Below are positions 31,620-40,261 of a DNA stretch of 64,000 bases, piece after piece. A program made the translations under genes and the position numbers. A model generated the notes under the pieces. That model searched no databases. It saw nothing but the letters and a program-made list of their open reading frames with translations, and was not told the DNA's origin. The stretch lies in assembly GCA_018267545.1 (NCBI GenBank), contig JAFDYG010000444.1:34378-98377 (forward strand), given 5' to 3'. The stretch is from Bacteroidota bacterium (GTDB lineage Bacteria > Bacteroidota > Bacteroidia > Chitinophagales > Chitinophagaceae). Positions within the stretch are counted from its first letter, which is position 1; each line of letters starts with the position of its first letter.

Positions 31620-32948
31620 TTACCCCACCATCTGCAGATGATCGGCCTTTTTTCGAATCGTATCCAGCCGGACTATAGAACGCGAAAATTGCTCGGTTAT
31701 CGAACGCTGGTCCGTCTGAACATTGTAAAGAGGGTCTCCAAAATCCTTCTTCGTCGAGATAAATGGATCCAGGAGCATTTTATGGCTGGTCAGCTGCATA
31801 AAAATATCCTTTCCCTCGGCAATGCCCTCTATCGGCTCGTCCAGTATTTTCTGGAAGACATTTTTGAAAAGCACCACAAACTGCAGATGCCATACCGCGC
31901 TTGTCCAGAAGAACCGCTGAGATACCGGAAACAGCTGGTCTATCCTGCCGACCCCGCCTGAGATCATTTCCGCCCCGGCATTCGACGCCTCGATGATACT
32001 TTGGAAAAAGGAATGGCGCGAATATTCCGCGGTAAACTGATGATCGTCCTCACAAATCGCGATAACATCATCATCGTTTGCAATAGCGAGACCGGCAATG
32101 CGCTTGATCGAGGAAAACAAAGAGACGGCCAGGTTCGGATGCGGACTGGCCTCGATGATTCGGGTGTCGAATTCCTTTTTTCCGCTGAACTCGCCCGTGA
32201 TATGCCCGAGCCGGTCCGCCCTGCCCGGTTGATGGATGATATAGGCGGGGATCGATATGTTTTCGAATGTTTCCTCTTCATCCCCTGTAGCCGGCCGCCC
32301 CATTTTACTGTAATAATCGCGCACGTTTACTAAAGTTTTAGCGCATTTCCGGCTGACATCGAAAAGCTTGTCTACACGGCCGGGATCATTATTGGTCGGA
32401 GTGGCGTCGGAATAGCCGAATTCGATCTGGGTCGAGATGGAAGGATAGATGAAATACTTATTCTCGCTGAGATCGGCGATTTTATAGTCTGCCGCATCTC
32501 CCCGGCGAAAATCCGCGCGAAGAATCCTCGGAAAGAACTTGCGGAATAGTACGGTAAACTGAAGACCGGCAAATCTGTCCACCCAGAAAAGGTCCGGGGA
32601 GACCTGCAACGCACCGCTAAACCAGCTGGGGCCACCCAGCAAAACGTCGGCATCGTGCGCAATGGCTTCGTCAATCCGGTCGAAAAGAGCCGCCGGCGAA
32701 TAGTCTTCGGTGAACTGGTGATCGTCCTCGCAAAGAATGATATACTCATAGCCCGCCTGCTCGACCTTCGAGATCAGCTTGACGATGGTATTCCACAAAC
32801 CGATGGCGCCGGTAGTATGCTCTTCGGCCTGAACAATGGTCAATTCGAATTCGGGCCGGCCGGAGAAAACCTGCCGGATATGCTGATGGCGGTCCGTCCT
32901 GCTTTTCAGGTTCACCGCAAATACGGGTAGAATTCGGGAATTATTCAT
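31620..32948 (-). CDS. Tandem GT25-like glycosyltransferase (two copies in one chain)
   Basis: The 442-residue protein is an internal duplication. Each half starts with a beta strand and a Gly/Arg/Asp loop (ILPVFAVNLKSRTDRHQHI; IPAYIIHQPGRADRLGHI), carries a CEDDHQFT motif (CEDDHQFTEDYS in half 1, CEDDHQFTAEYS in half 2) and ends in a similar PFIST/PSIST segment. ExDD is the metal and sugar-nucleotide site of GT25 (LPS beta-galactosyltransferase/collagen glucosyltransferase) enzymes. It follows the 37-residue peptide on the minus strand and may glycosylate it; this is inference. Confidence 0.75.
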   Translation of the reverse strand: MNNSRILPVFAVNLKSRTDRHQHIRQVFSGRPEFELTIVQAEEHTTGAIGLWNTIVKLISKVEQAGYEYIILCEDDHQFTEDYSPAALFDRIDEAIAHDADVLLGGPSWFSGALQVSPDLFWVDRFAGLQFTVLFRKFFPRILRADFRRGDAADYKIADLSENKYFIYPSISTQIEFGYSDATPTNNDPGRVDKLFDVSRKCAKTLVNVRDYYSKMGRPATGDEEETFENISIPAYIIHQPGRADRLGHITGEFSGKKEFDTRIIEASPHPNLAVSLFSSIKRIAGLAIANDDDVIAICEDDHQFTAEYSRHSFFQSIIEASNAGAEMISGGVGRIDQLFPVSQRFFWTSAVWHLQFVVLFKNVFQKILDEPIEGIAEGKDIFMQLTSHKMLLDPFISTKKDFGDPLYNVQTDQRSITEQFSRSIVRLDTIRKKADHLQMVG

Positions 32949-33035
32949 GGTGCTGGTTTTAAAGATGACGCCCGCGACCTTAGTAGATAAAGATCGGGGG
33001 CGCCTTGGAAAGACCGGATAGTCTGGTTGGCATTA

Positions 33036-33149
33036 TTATGCACCGACGGCTTCGACGCCGCTGGCGACATCGCTGCAAAAATTATTTGCCAGCTGTTCTC
33101 TTGTGAGCATGTCGGACACTTTGGAAGTGTTTAATGTGAGCTTTTTCAT
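33036..33149 (-). CDS. Candidate RiPP precursor, 37 aa
   Basis: Found by reading the gap. The peptide begins MKKLTLNTSKVSDMLTREQL, which strongly resembles the leaders of Bacteroidota natural-product precursors (MKKL.LN...LSREQLK), and ends NNFCSDVASGVEAVGA with one Cys (residue 24) and Ser residues that LanB could dehydrate. There is no Gly-Gly motif. It reads out of promoter element B (33265-33351), divergent from the LytTR regulator. The GT25-like gene is 87 bases downstream. One Cys and nearby Ser/Thr residues allow at most one lanthionine ring. Confidence 0.72.
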   Translation of the reverse strand: MKKLTLNTSKVSDMLTREQLANNFCSDVASGVEAVGA

Positions 33150-33264
33150 TGTTGTCGTTTTAAAAGAATTTTAAAAAATGCTTACTCTTTTTTAAGGGTT
33201 TTCGGCTACCGCCCTGTTCCCTGGCCAAGGAATATATTCGAAGGATGTACGTTATCTATATGCG

Positions 33265-33351
33265 GGCAATTTATCAGTGATTTATACGGGTTCAAAATTT
33301 TTTACACCAATGAAGTTTTTCCCAAGACATATTTCGGTATTTTCGATACGT
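33265..33351. promoter_or_regulatory. Divergent promoter element B (repeat of element A)
   Basis: Ungapped copy of 30404-30490, with the same TTCAAAATTTTTTACACCAA core (within 33288-33311). On the minus strand the -33 TTTG (33296-33293) and -7-like TAAATTG (33273-33267) are again 19 bp apart and point at the 37-residue peptide. On the plus strand it leads to the LytTR regulator at 33409. Bases between the peptide start (33149) and the element hold a leader with no ORF. Confidence 0.75.
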
Positions 33352-33408
33352 GATTTTGCACCCGTGCAATAAGTGTTTTCCGGATTCAGTTTAAACCTTA
33401 ACCTCAAA

Positions 33409-34149
33409 ATGATCAGTTGCTACATCATTGACGATGAACCACATGCTATCGAAGTGCTGGCGAAATATATCCAGCAGACGCCTGGATTGCAATTGACAGG
33501 GACCTCGACTAATCCACTCGAGGCCTTACAGATTTTCCGCGACAACGGCTATCCCGATATCAGCTTTATCGACGTGGACATGCCCCAGCTCAGCGGCCTG
33601 GACCTCGCCGAGCTGCTCCAGGATAAGACTTCCATCGCTTTTGTAACGGCCTATGATAAATATGCGATAAGAGCCTTCGAGCAGAACGCCGTAGACTATA
33701 TGCTGAAGCCGATCCAATACGAGCGCTTTCTCAAGTGCATCAACCGGCTGAACAGCAATAAGGCCAGGGCTGGCCAGGAAGAAAAAAGCGGAGGACGGCG
33801 GGACCATTTTTTCATCCAGTATGAAATGAAGGGAAAGATCGTAAAGCTCGATTATGACGACGTGATCTTTATCGAAGGGATGAAAAACTATGTGGTCATC
33901 CACACCCAAACCGGACAATACATTACCTATATCACCATGAAGGAAATGGAGGAAAACCTCCCGCCCACTCAGTTCATGCGCATCCATAAATCGTACATCA
34001 TCAACCTCGACAAGGTAGTAGCCCTCGATGGCAATATGGTTCATTTGAAGCAGAAGCACGAAATCATCGTCGGCGTCAGCTACAAGGATACCTTCCTTCA
34101 GAATCTGAAGGATAAGATGATCCGGACCAAGCGCCTACCCGGCTCCTGA
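33409..34149 (+). CDS. LytTR-family response regulator
   Basis: Start at 33409 gives MISCYIIDDEPHAIEVL, the normal beginning of a receiver domain; an upstream ATG at 33373 adds 12 unlikely residues. The receiver has Asp8-Asp9 and phospho-acceptor Asp55 (FIDVDMP) with Lys in TAYDKYAI. The LytTR DNA-binding domain is C-terminal (IEGMKNYVVIHT, FMRIHKSYIINLDKV). It should pair with LytS at 30489 and bind the repeated elements A and B. Its 3' end overlaps the convergent LanB gene by 15 bases. Confidence 0.92.
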   Translation: MISCYIIDDEPHAIEVLAKYIQQTPGLQLTGTSTNPLEALQIFRDNGYPDISFIDVDMPQLSGLDLAELLQDKTSIAFVTAYDKYAIRAFEQNAVDYMLKPIQYERFLKCINRLNSNKARAGQEEKSGGRRDHFFIQYEMKGKIVKLDYDDVIFIEGMKNYVVIHTQTGQYITYITMKEMEENLPPTQFMRIHKSYIINLDKVVALDGNMVHLKQKHEIIVGVSYKDTFLQNLKDKMIRTKRLPGS

Positions 34150-37100
34150 TTTCGCCTTGTAATAAAGCGCCGAATAGTGTTTGTGCAGGAGGAAATACAC
34201 GATCATCTCCTGCTTCCTCGGATTGTCCGTAAAGACACGGTTCAGGTGCATATGGAGCATGTCCGACAGCAGCTTTTCCTTTGAAGTCACCGGCTTTTTT
34301 CTCAGCTTCTCCGCTATCAGGGCAGCCGAATCCCTTAATTGGCCGCAGAGCTGGCGGAACCTGCTCTTCTTTAGCAGGAAGGGATTCTCGCAGAGGGCGT
34401 TTATTTCCCCTCGAAGAGAGGCATATTTTTTATCCAGGCTCTTCTTCAATTCTTTTCCGTTACCGAACTCCTGCAGCATCGACTCGTAAAGTGTCTTGAA
34501 CAGCGCCACCCGTTCTTCGATCTTGAACGAGAACGCGTCTAAAATGGTGTCGATGGAAAGCACGATGACATCGAGATGGTATGGATACAGCGCTGTCCGG
34601 CGGGCAAAGTATCTGAAGTACCATAGCAGCAGATGGCTGCTGTAATAGAAAAAGGTCTCCACATCGGCCATCAGGGCAGGAGTATATCTTTCCAGCTCCC
34701 GGATATAGGTGTCTACATAATAACGCTCTATAATGCCCTCGTCGAGGAGCTTCTTCAGCTTGCTGCTGAACAGGGACATCAGGTTGCCGGGAGATTTGCC
34801 CTTGATATGAAGCCGAAGACGAATATGATAATTGGGGTCGTTGTAACGAACAAAGAACCATTTGTCGATCGCATCCCATTTTACCGCTTTATCCAGGAGA
34901 GGCAGCAGGATGTCCTGCAGCAGCTCGTTCGACCAGGAAGGATGACAATATATTTTAAAATAAAGCCATTCTGTCCCCGGCAGGAAGCTCCGCGACACCA
35001 CATCCTTTTCGTCGAATCCACGGCTGCTCGACGGCCCGTAAACATTTTCCCGCAGGAAAAGGGGCGCCATGTACTGGCAGATCAACGGCCTGCTGTCCTT
35101 CCTGTCCGATAACAGCGACTCGCCCGCTTCCAGCAGATACTCCGAAAGCGAAATTTTTTGATAGTTTTTTACCGTATCGAGAAAAAGCAAAATGTCTTCT
35201 TCCGAGCTTCGGTCGAATACCAGGTGATTGTCATTTTCGACCAGCGCGAAGTGGTTCGGCAGCCCGAGGATATCCGCCAGCTTGTTGAAATGAGAATAGT
35301 AATCGGAAGCAGGTGCCTCCCGGAGAAACGAAACGTCTTTTGCGGACAACCGCCATTTGGCCAGGCACAGAATGGCCGATCGATAGACGATCCGCGGGTA
35401 GAAGGACAGATCCGGAAACATTTCTTCCAGGTCGAGACGAAAGCTCACCTTGATACCCTGCTGCTGCAGATCACAGAGGAAGCGGAATACCGCCAGCTCC
35501 CCATGGACGTAATTGAAGGCCGAGCTCAGCCGGGGCACTACGAGGGCGTTGAGCTTTTTGGAGCGCAGGACCAGCGTACGGTCGTTGACCGAAATATACA
35601 GGTCGGAAATATCTATGCGCGCCGAAGAATCCATCGTAGACATGACCATCACCGGGATTTCATAATCACGGATATGCTCCCGGCGGTTGATATTGTCCGT
35701 ATGCGACTCGGTGGCATGCGCAATCTCTGCAAAGACGATATCCCTGTTGAGAGCTTGCTCCTTGTCGGCGATTTCCTTCGCCATTTGATGCAGCTCCCCG
35801 CTGAAGGGGGAAAACCGGCCGATCAGCGATGCCGCCGAAGCCCCCCCGGCCGTTTCGATCACCACCTTTTCACCGGCAATCCTGAACAGAACGGAAAGGG
35901 AAGGGGGGAGCTTATAAAGCGTGGAGTCCGGCTCCATATCCGCAATATCTTCCCGGGTGATCTCGATCTCGTAATACCCCCGGTCCAGATGATGGCGCTG
36001 GATCTTATTGAGCAGCAGCGCATGCGCCGGTGTCCATTTTACGTATTTTTCGTGCTGGTCGTGCGCATTGTCGAACTGGACATCATTCATCAGCGAATGC
36101 TGGGCAAATCCCGATTCCAGGTTTTCATAACCCACCCCAACCTCGGGGTCGAGCGCAAACAATAGCGGCAGCTCCCGGTCACCGAATCTGGCGCTAAAGG
36201 CGTTTACGAAATTGTCAAGCGCCTCGTTCCGGTAGTAGGGTAGGAGCCTGTCGAGACAATGCAGCGCTTCCAGGATCGCCTCCTGGTATTTGACGGGCAC
36301 CCCTCCCGCGGCCTGGTTCCTTTCCGACACCACATAAAAGGGATGACGGCCCCCCGCTCCCCCGCCACCGGCCCCCTCGGCCCCTCCCCCCAGCAGCTGC
36401 CTGACCTGGCGGCCATACATGGGCACCTGCCCCAGGGCGGGCCCATTACCCGGTTTGAGCATCGCCAGGATCGAATTGACCTGCTGAAGCTCCGGCACGC
36501 TCACTTCCTTCGTGGACAACACCTCCGTCAACGTCTCCAGACAATCCGCGCCGGTAACATTCATACCGGTTTGCGGCAGGATGATCTGCTCGGCGACCAG
36601 CTGCGCGATATAGGCTTCCGTATCCTCTTCGGAGCTGCCCGTCAGCTCCGCCAAAAACGCCGCTATCTCCGGCAGCCTCCTGCCCGGCGCGCAATACTCC
36701 AATAGCGCATCCACCACCCGGTCCACAGTAAGCGAAGAGACGGAGAATCGCCTTCCCGCCCGTCGTTCCTCCGTATGGTATTTGATATACCGGATATTCT
36801 CATGTACACGATACATCGAGGAATTGGGCTGATAAAGGAGCCGGTCCCTTGCATCCTGCTCCACAACTTTTTTATACAAAGCAAGCCCCGATACATAATC
36901 TACCCTGAAATGTACATTCAGCTGCTGCTCGATAAACGAAGGAAGCTGCAGCGAAGTCGTCCAGCTCACCGGCGAAACCGCAGAAAACGCCCCAAATGGC
37001 ACCGGCCGGTAACAAGCCCGGTTGTAATACTTGCGAAGCGTATTCTTCTCGGCCGGCTTGAGACTCTCGTAATCGAAATTCTTTTTCTCCAGCACTTCAT

Positions 37101-37239
37101 AAAATTCAGGACTGGCGATGTAAAGCGCGCTCAGAAAAAAATCTTGTTTCAGTAAACTTGCATAATCGATGGAAGGATAATCCTGGAAACTAAAAACAGG
37201 AGCCCTTGCGATCAACGAAGGGAAGAACGCATAATTCAT
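34135..37239 (-). CDS. Full-length LanB-type lanthipeptide dehydratase
   Basis: The 1034-residue protein has the LanB N-terminal (glutamylation) domain, recognisable by YYNRACYRPVPFGAFSA and the long alpha/beta body, and a C-terminal elimination domain (thiopeptide-type) starting near FLPGTEWLYFKIYCHPSWSN with FFVRYNDPNYHIRLRLH. LanB uses glutamyl-tRNA to glutamylate Ser/Thr and eliminates Glu to dehydroamino acids. Full length is normal for class I lanthipeptide enzymes. No LanC cyclase gene is visible. Candidate substrates are the Thr-rich peptide at 30189 and the 37-residue peptide at 33036. A Gly/Ala-rich low-complexity loop (around 36350) is inserted. Confidence 0.92.
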   Translation of the reverse strand: MNYAFFPSLIARAPVFSFQDYPSIDYASLLKQDFFLSALYIASPEFYEVLEKKNFDYESLKPAEKNTLRKYYNRACYRPVPFGAFSAVSPVSWTTSLQLPSFIEQQLNVHFRVDYVSGLALYKKVVEQDARDRLLYQPNSSMYRVHENIRYIKYHTEERRAGRRFSVSSLTVDRVVDALLEYCAPGRRLPEIAAFLAELTGSSEEDTEAYIAQLVAEQIILPQTGMNVTGADCLETLTEVLSTKEVSVPELQQVNSILAMLKPGNGPALGQVPMYGRQVRQLLGGGAEGAGGGGAGGRHPFYVVSERNQAAGGVPVKYQEAILEALHCLDRLLPYYRNEALDNFVNAFSARFGDRELPLLFALDPEVGVGYENLESGFAQHSLMNDVQFDNAHDQHEKYVKWTPAHALLLNKIQRHHLDRGYYEIEITREDIADMEPDSTLYKLPPSLSVLFRIAGEKVVIETAGGASAASLIGRFSPFSGELHQMAKEIADKEQALNRDIVFAEIAHATESHTDNINRREHIRDYEIPVMVMSTMDSSARIDISDLYISVNDRTLVLRSKKLNALVVPRLSSAFNYVHGELAVFRFLCDLQQQGIKVSFRLDLEEMFPDLSFYPRIVYRSAILCLAKWRLSAKDVSFLREAPASDYYSHFNKLADILGLPNHFALVENDNHLVFDRSSEEDILLFLDTVKNYQKISLSEYLLEAGESLLSDRKDSRPLICQYMAPLFLRENVYGPSSSRGFDEKDVVSRSFLPGTEWLYFKIYCHPSWSNELLQDILLPLLDKAVKWDAIDKWFFVRYNDPNYHIRLRLHIKGKSPGNLMSLFSSKLKKLLDEGIIERYYVDTYIRELERYTPALMADVETFFYYSSHLLLWYFRYFARRTALYPYHLDVIVLSIDTILDAFSFKIEERVALFKTLYESMLQEFGNGKELKKSLDKKYASLRGEINALCENPFLLKKSRFRQLCGQLRDSAALIAEKLRKKPVTSKEKLLSDMLHMHLNRVFTDNPRKQEMIVYFLLHKHYSALYYKAKSGAG

Positions 37240-37389
37240 GTGCAGGAGTTGAAGGTTTATGGCTATACCAGGCGGCTTGCACCGCCATACTCAATATAAC
37301 GAATTAGCAGGCGATCTCCAAGTTTATTTAACCCCGTGCGGCTATCCCTCGATCTTCGGCGACAAGGTCATCGGCTGCGGCGATGGCCG
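37240..37389. other. Gap upstream of LanB with a possible 3' gene remnant
   Basis: No gene is supported. On the minus strand one frame without a start reads NKLGDRLLIRYIEYGGASRL followed by V and a stop near 37261, which resembles the IRGGFIEYGGGG part of the precursor at 14306-14506. It is closed upstream by a stop, so it may be the remains of a gene or chance. A plus-strand ATG at 37259 gives 49 residues but has no context. LanB presumably has its promoter here. Confidence 0.35.
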
Positions 37390-37743
37390 CTACGGCGCCT
37401 GCGCGTCATAGCGATTTCGCCATTCGTTTACCGCCTTAAGAGCCGCATAAAATTTCCCTTTGAACCCATCATCCCATCCATACTCGCTAAATTTCTTCAC
37501 CGCCCAGTCAAAAACAGTTATACCATATCCCGTTTCTTCGTGAACGATGATCGAGTTGAAGTAAGGCTGCGAATACAACCATCCAAATCCCGGCTGTTCT
37601 GTAAATAGTTTCCCCAGCGTAGCCCCAAACTCACAAACCGAAACAAGATAATCATTGGAGAAATCCTTCGGGTCGCTTATTTTTATCAGGTTTCTTATCC
37701 TTTCCCTATCGTGCGGAAGCTTCCTTTTGAATGGATTGAACAT
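37390..37743 (-). CDS. Hypothetical protein, 117 aa
   Basis: A soluble 117-residue protein starting MFNPFKRKLPHDRERIRNLI, aromatic-rich toward the C-terminus (PGFGWLYSQPYFNSIIVHEE, AVKKFSEYGWDDGFKGKFYA). No known domain is recognised. The coding pattern differs from a shadow, and the frame is free of overlap with other genes. The gene lies between LanB and the EamA transporter with 27 bases to the latter. Function is unknown; an immunity role for the adjacent cluster is only a possibility. Confidence 0.65.
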   Translation of the reverse strand: MFNPFKRKLPHDRERIRNLIKISDPKDFSNDYLVSVCEFGATLGKLFTEQPGFGWLYSQPYFNSIIVHEETGYGITVFDWAVKKFSEYGWDDGFKGKFYAALKAVNEWRNRYDAQAP

Positions 37744-37770
37744 GCCTAAAAATAATGAAAACGCCGAACA

Positions 37771-38676
37771 CTAACGAGTACTATCCGCTGCGCGAACACG
37801 GCTGAGCAAAAATACCGTAGCGATAATACAAAGGCTCCCTATCCAGTCAAAAAAAGTCCACCGTGTATTCAGCCACAATACAGACAACATCGTCGCCGCC
37901 AGCGGCTCAGCAGAAGAAAGCAAGCTGGCCTTCTGGCCACCGATGGTCTTTACGGCCGTCATATACGAATAAAAAGCCACCAATGTCCCCATCACCACAA
38001 TAAACCCCACACACAACCAGGTTTGGACATCCCAATATCCACTCACTTTCCAGGGCGCATGTATAAAGCTAAACACAATCCCCCCAAACAACATCCCCCA
38101 GCTGATCACTACCGCCGACGGATATCGCGACAACAACCCAAGCGGCTGTAAAGTATAGATGACCAGCGTCACGGCCGACGCCAGACCAAAAACCACCGCC
38201 AGCCCAGAAATAGAAAGACTATGCATATTCCCATGCGTAACCAGCACAAAAGTACCGGCCACCGCCAGCCCTATCGCCGCCAGTTCCATTGGCGTCGGCA
38301 CACGCCGATACTTCAATGCCAGCCACACCGCAATAAGAATCGGTCCCGAATACTGTAGCACCGTCGCCGTAGCCGCATTGGAATACCTTATCGCCGCAAA
38401 ATACGTATACTGAACCGCGACCATCCCCCCAATGCTAAAAATCAACAGCTGCAACGCATCCCTCTTATTCCCCCAAATCGCAAATACCCTCGCCCCGCTC
38501 TCCCTAACCGCAAAGCACAACAACAACAGCCCCGCAGCCAACAACCTTATCGTGATCAGCCATTCTATATTGATACCCCTGTGCTGAAACAAAAACTGCG
38601 CACAATTCCCCGACACCCCCCACAACACCGCCCCAAAAAGCGCCAGCGAAACCCCCTTTATATTTTTACTTTCCAC
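37771..38676 (-). CDS. EamA-family drug/metabolite transporter
   Basis: The open frame extends to 38754, but its first 26 residues lack a plausible start context; a GTG at 38676 gives VESKNIKGVSLALFGAVLWG, the usual EamA N-terminus. Ten hydrophobic segments in two repeats of five are visible, such as LQLLIFSIGGMVAVQYTYFA and TWLCVGFIVVMGTLVAFYSY, the layout of DMT superfamily exporters. These export amino acids, nucleotides or other metabolites. The start lies about 170 bp from the divergent amidohydrolase, with the operator pair between. Confidence 0.85.
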   Translation of the reverse strand: MESKNIKGVSLALFGAVLWGVSGNCAQFLFQHRGINIEWLITIRLLAAGLLLLCFAVRESGARVFAIWGNKRDALQLLIFSIGGMVAVQYTYFAAIRYSNAATATVLQYSGPILIAVWLALKYRRVPTPMELAAIGLAVAGTFVLVTHGNMHSLSISGLAVVFGLASAVTLVIYTLQPLGLLSRYPSAVVISWGMLFGGIVFSFIHAPWKVSGYWDVQTWLCVGFIVVMGTLVAFYSYMTAVKTIGGQKASLLSSAEPLAATMLSVLWLNTRWTFFDWIGSLCIIATVFLLSRVRAADSTR

Positions 38677-38773
38677 TCTATTGATTTGAAGCCGCAAAAA
38701 TAAGGCATCGAAGGCGCTCCCAAATAGCAAAACAACTTCTTCGGGCAAACCCAAAATAAACCCGACAAAAAAC

Positions 38774-38819
38774 TTGCGCAGCCGATCGGCTTCATATATA
38801 TTTGCAACCGATCGGCTTC
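38774..38819 (+). promoter_or_regulatory. Promoter with twin CCGATCGGCTTC operators
   Basis: CCGATCGGCTTC occurs at 38782-38793 and 38808-38819, 26 bp apart, each built on the palindrome CCGATCGG. Between them is TATATTTG (38797-38804), a perfect TAnnTTTG -7 box, with TTG at 38774-38776 20 bp upstream. The promoter faces the amidohydrolase at 38845. A repressor bound to both sites would block it. Confidence 0.75.
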
Positions 38820-38844
38820 TTATCTAAATAAAATTAACCGCTAC

Positions 38845-40257
38845 ATGAAAAAACTTCTCCTTGCTGGATCCTGCCTGCTCGTCACTTTACAGGCAATCAC
38901 TCAAACCTCCTTTTCCCCCCAGGTTAAAAAATACATCGACTACGATACCGCATCTATCACCTTTACTCACTGCAGACTCGCCGACGTAAAAAATCTAAAA
39001 GTCCTCGAAGACATGACCGTAATCGTCCGCAACGGCGCCATCACTTCCATAGCCGATAGCAAAAAACTTCCTCCCCCCGCCGGCAGCACCGTCATCGACC
39101 TGACCGGAAAATCCCTGCTGCCCGGCTTCGTCCTCCTGCACGAACACATGTACTACGCCGCCTATCCCGCCGACTTCAGCTATCTGCACGTCAAACAATT
39201 GCCCTTCACCTTCCCAAAACTATACCTGGCCTGCGGCGCAACAACGATTCGTACCGCCGGCAGCGTTGAGCCCTATTCCGACTTGAACCTTAAACGGGAC
39301 ATCGACCAGGGCCAAATCCTCGGACCCTACATGGACGTAACCGCCCCCTACCTCGAAGGAAAAGGAACCTTCTTTCCCCAGATGCACGAGCTAAACAGCC
39401 CCGCAGAAGCAAAAGCCTTCGTCGACTTCTGGGCCAGCCAGGGCTGCACTTCATTCAAAGCATATAATTATTTGGACAAAGCCACACTAAAAGCCGCCAT
39501 AGACGAAGCACACGACAAAAAGCTAAAAGTAACAGGCCACCTCTGTTCCGTCACCTACCGCGAGGCCGCCGACCTGGGCATCGACCAATTGGAACACGGC
39601 TTCTCCGTATCCACAGATTTCGTCCCCGACAAAAAGGAAAACGCCTGCCCCCTCGGAGCCCCACCCATCGCCTCCGCCGACTCTCCCAAAGTAAAAGACC
39701 TGATCCACTTCCTCGTCGATAAGAAAATAATCATCACATCCACCCTCGCCGTACTCTACAACATGACCACTCTCGACACAACCATGCGCCCCGAAGTGCT
39801 GGAAGCCATGTCCCCCGATACCCGCAGCATGTTCCTCAACGTCTACACTAAAATGCGCAACCCCTCCGGTAACAATGCCATGCTGGAAGAGATGAAGATG
39901 GAGAAGAAATTCTCAGACGCCGGCGGCCTCCTGACCGTAGGCACTGACCCCACCGGCAACGGCGCAACCCTCGCCGGATACGGCTCACAACAATCCATCG
40001 AGCTCCTCACCAAAGCCGGGTTCACCCCCATAGAAGCCATCCGCATCGCCACCTACAACGGCGCAAAAGCGCTCGGCCTCGAAAATAAAATCGGCTCCAT
40101 CGAAGTCGGCAAGACTGCCGACCTTATCGTCATCGACGGCGACATCTCCCAAAACATCGAAAACATCAGAAAAATCATCTGGGTATTCAAACAAGGCGTA
40201 GGCTTCAACGCCCAAAAGATCTTCAGCTCCGTAAAAGGCGAGGTCGGTAAATATTGA
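38845..40257 (+). CDS. Secreted metal-dependent amidohydrolase
   Basis: The 470-residue protein has a signal peptide (MKKLLLAGSCLLVTLQAITQ) and an amidohydrolase (imidazolonepropionase-like) barrel: the metal-site HxH is in LPGFVLLHEHMYY, the bridging Lys in SFKAYNYLDK, further ligands in VTGHLC and LEHGF, and the final Asp in LTVGTDPTGNG. The C-terminal strand IGSIEVGKTADLIVIDGD is typical. Family members hydrolyse cyclic amides, dipeptides or similar compounds. Expression is probably controlled by the twin operator just upstream. Confidence 0.9.
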   Translation: MKKLLLAGSCLLVTLQAITQTSFSPQVKKYIDYDTASITFTHCRLADVKNLKVLEDMTVIVRNGAITSIADSKKLPPPAGSTVIDLTGKSLLPGFVLLHEHMYYAAYPADFSYLHVKQLPFTFPKLYLACGATTIRTAGSVEPYSDLNLKRDIDQGQILGPYMDVTAPYLEGKGTFFPQMHELNSPAEAKAFVDFWASQGCTSFKAYNYLDKATLKAAIDEAHDKKLKVTGHLCSVTYREAADLGIDQLEHGFSVSTDFVPDKKENACPLGAPPIASADSPKVKDLIHFLVDKKIIITSTLAVLYNMTTLDTTMRPEVLEAMSPDTRSMFLNVYTKMRNPSGNNAMLEEMKMEKKFSDAGGLLTVGTDPTGNGATLAGYGSQQSIELLTKAGFTPIEAIRIATYNGAKALGLENKIGSIEVGKTADLIVIDGDISQNIENIRKIIWVFKQGVGFNAQKIFSSVKGEVGKY

Positions 40258-40261
40258 CGCA

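Noticed and set aside
37259-37410. Plus-strand 49-residue frame with three Cys between LanB and the 117-residue gene
   Set aside because: It starts 20 bases from LanB, overlaps the end of the next gene and has no promoter or partner.
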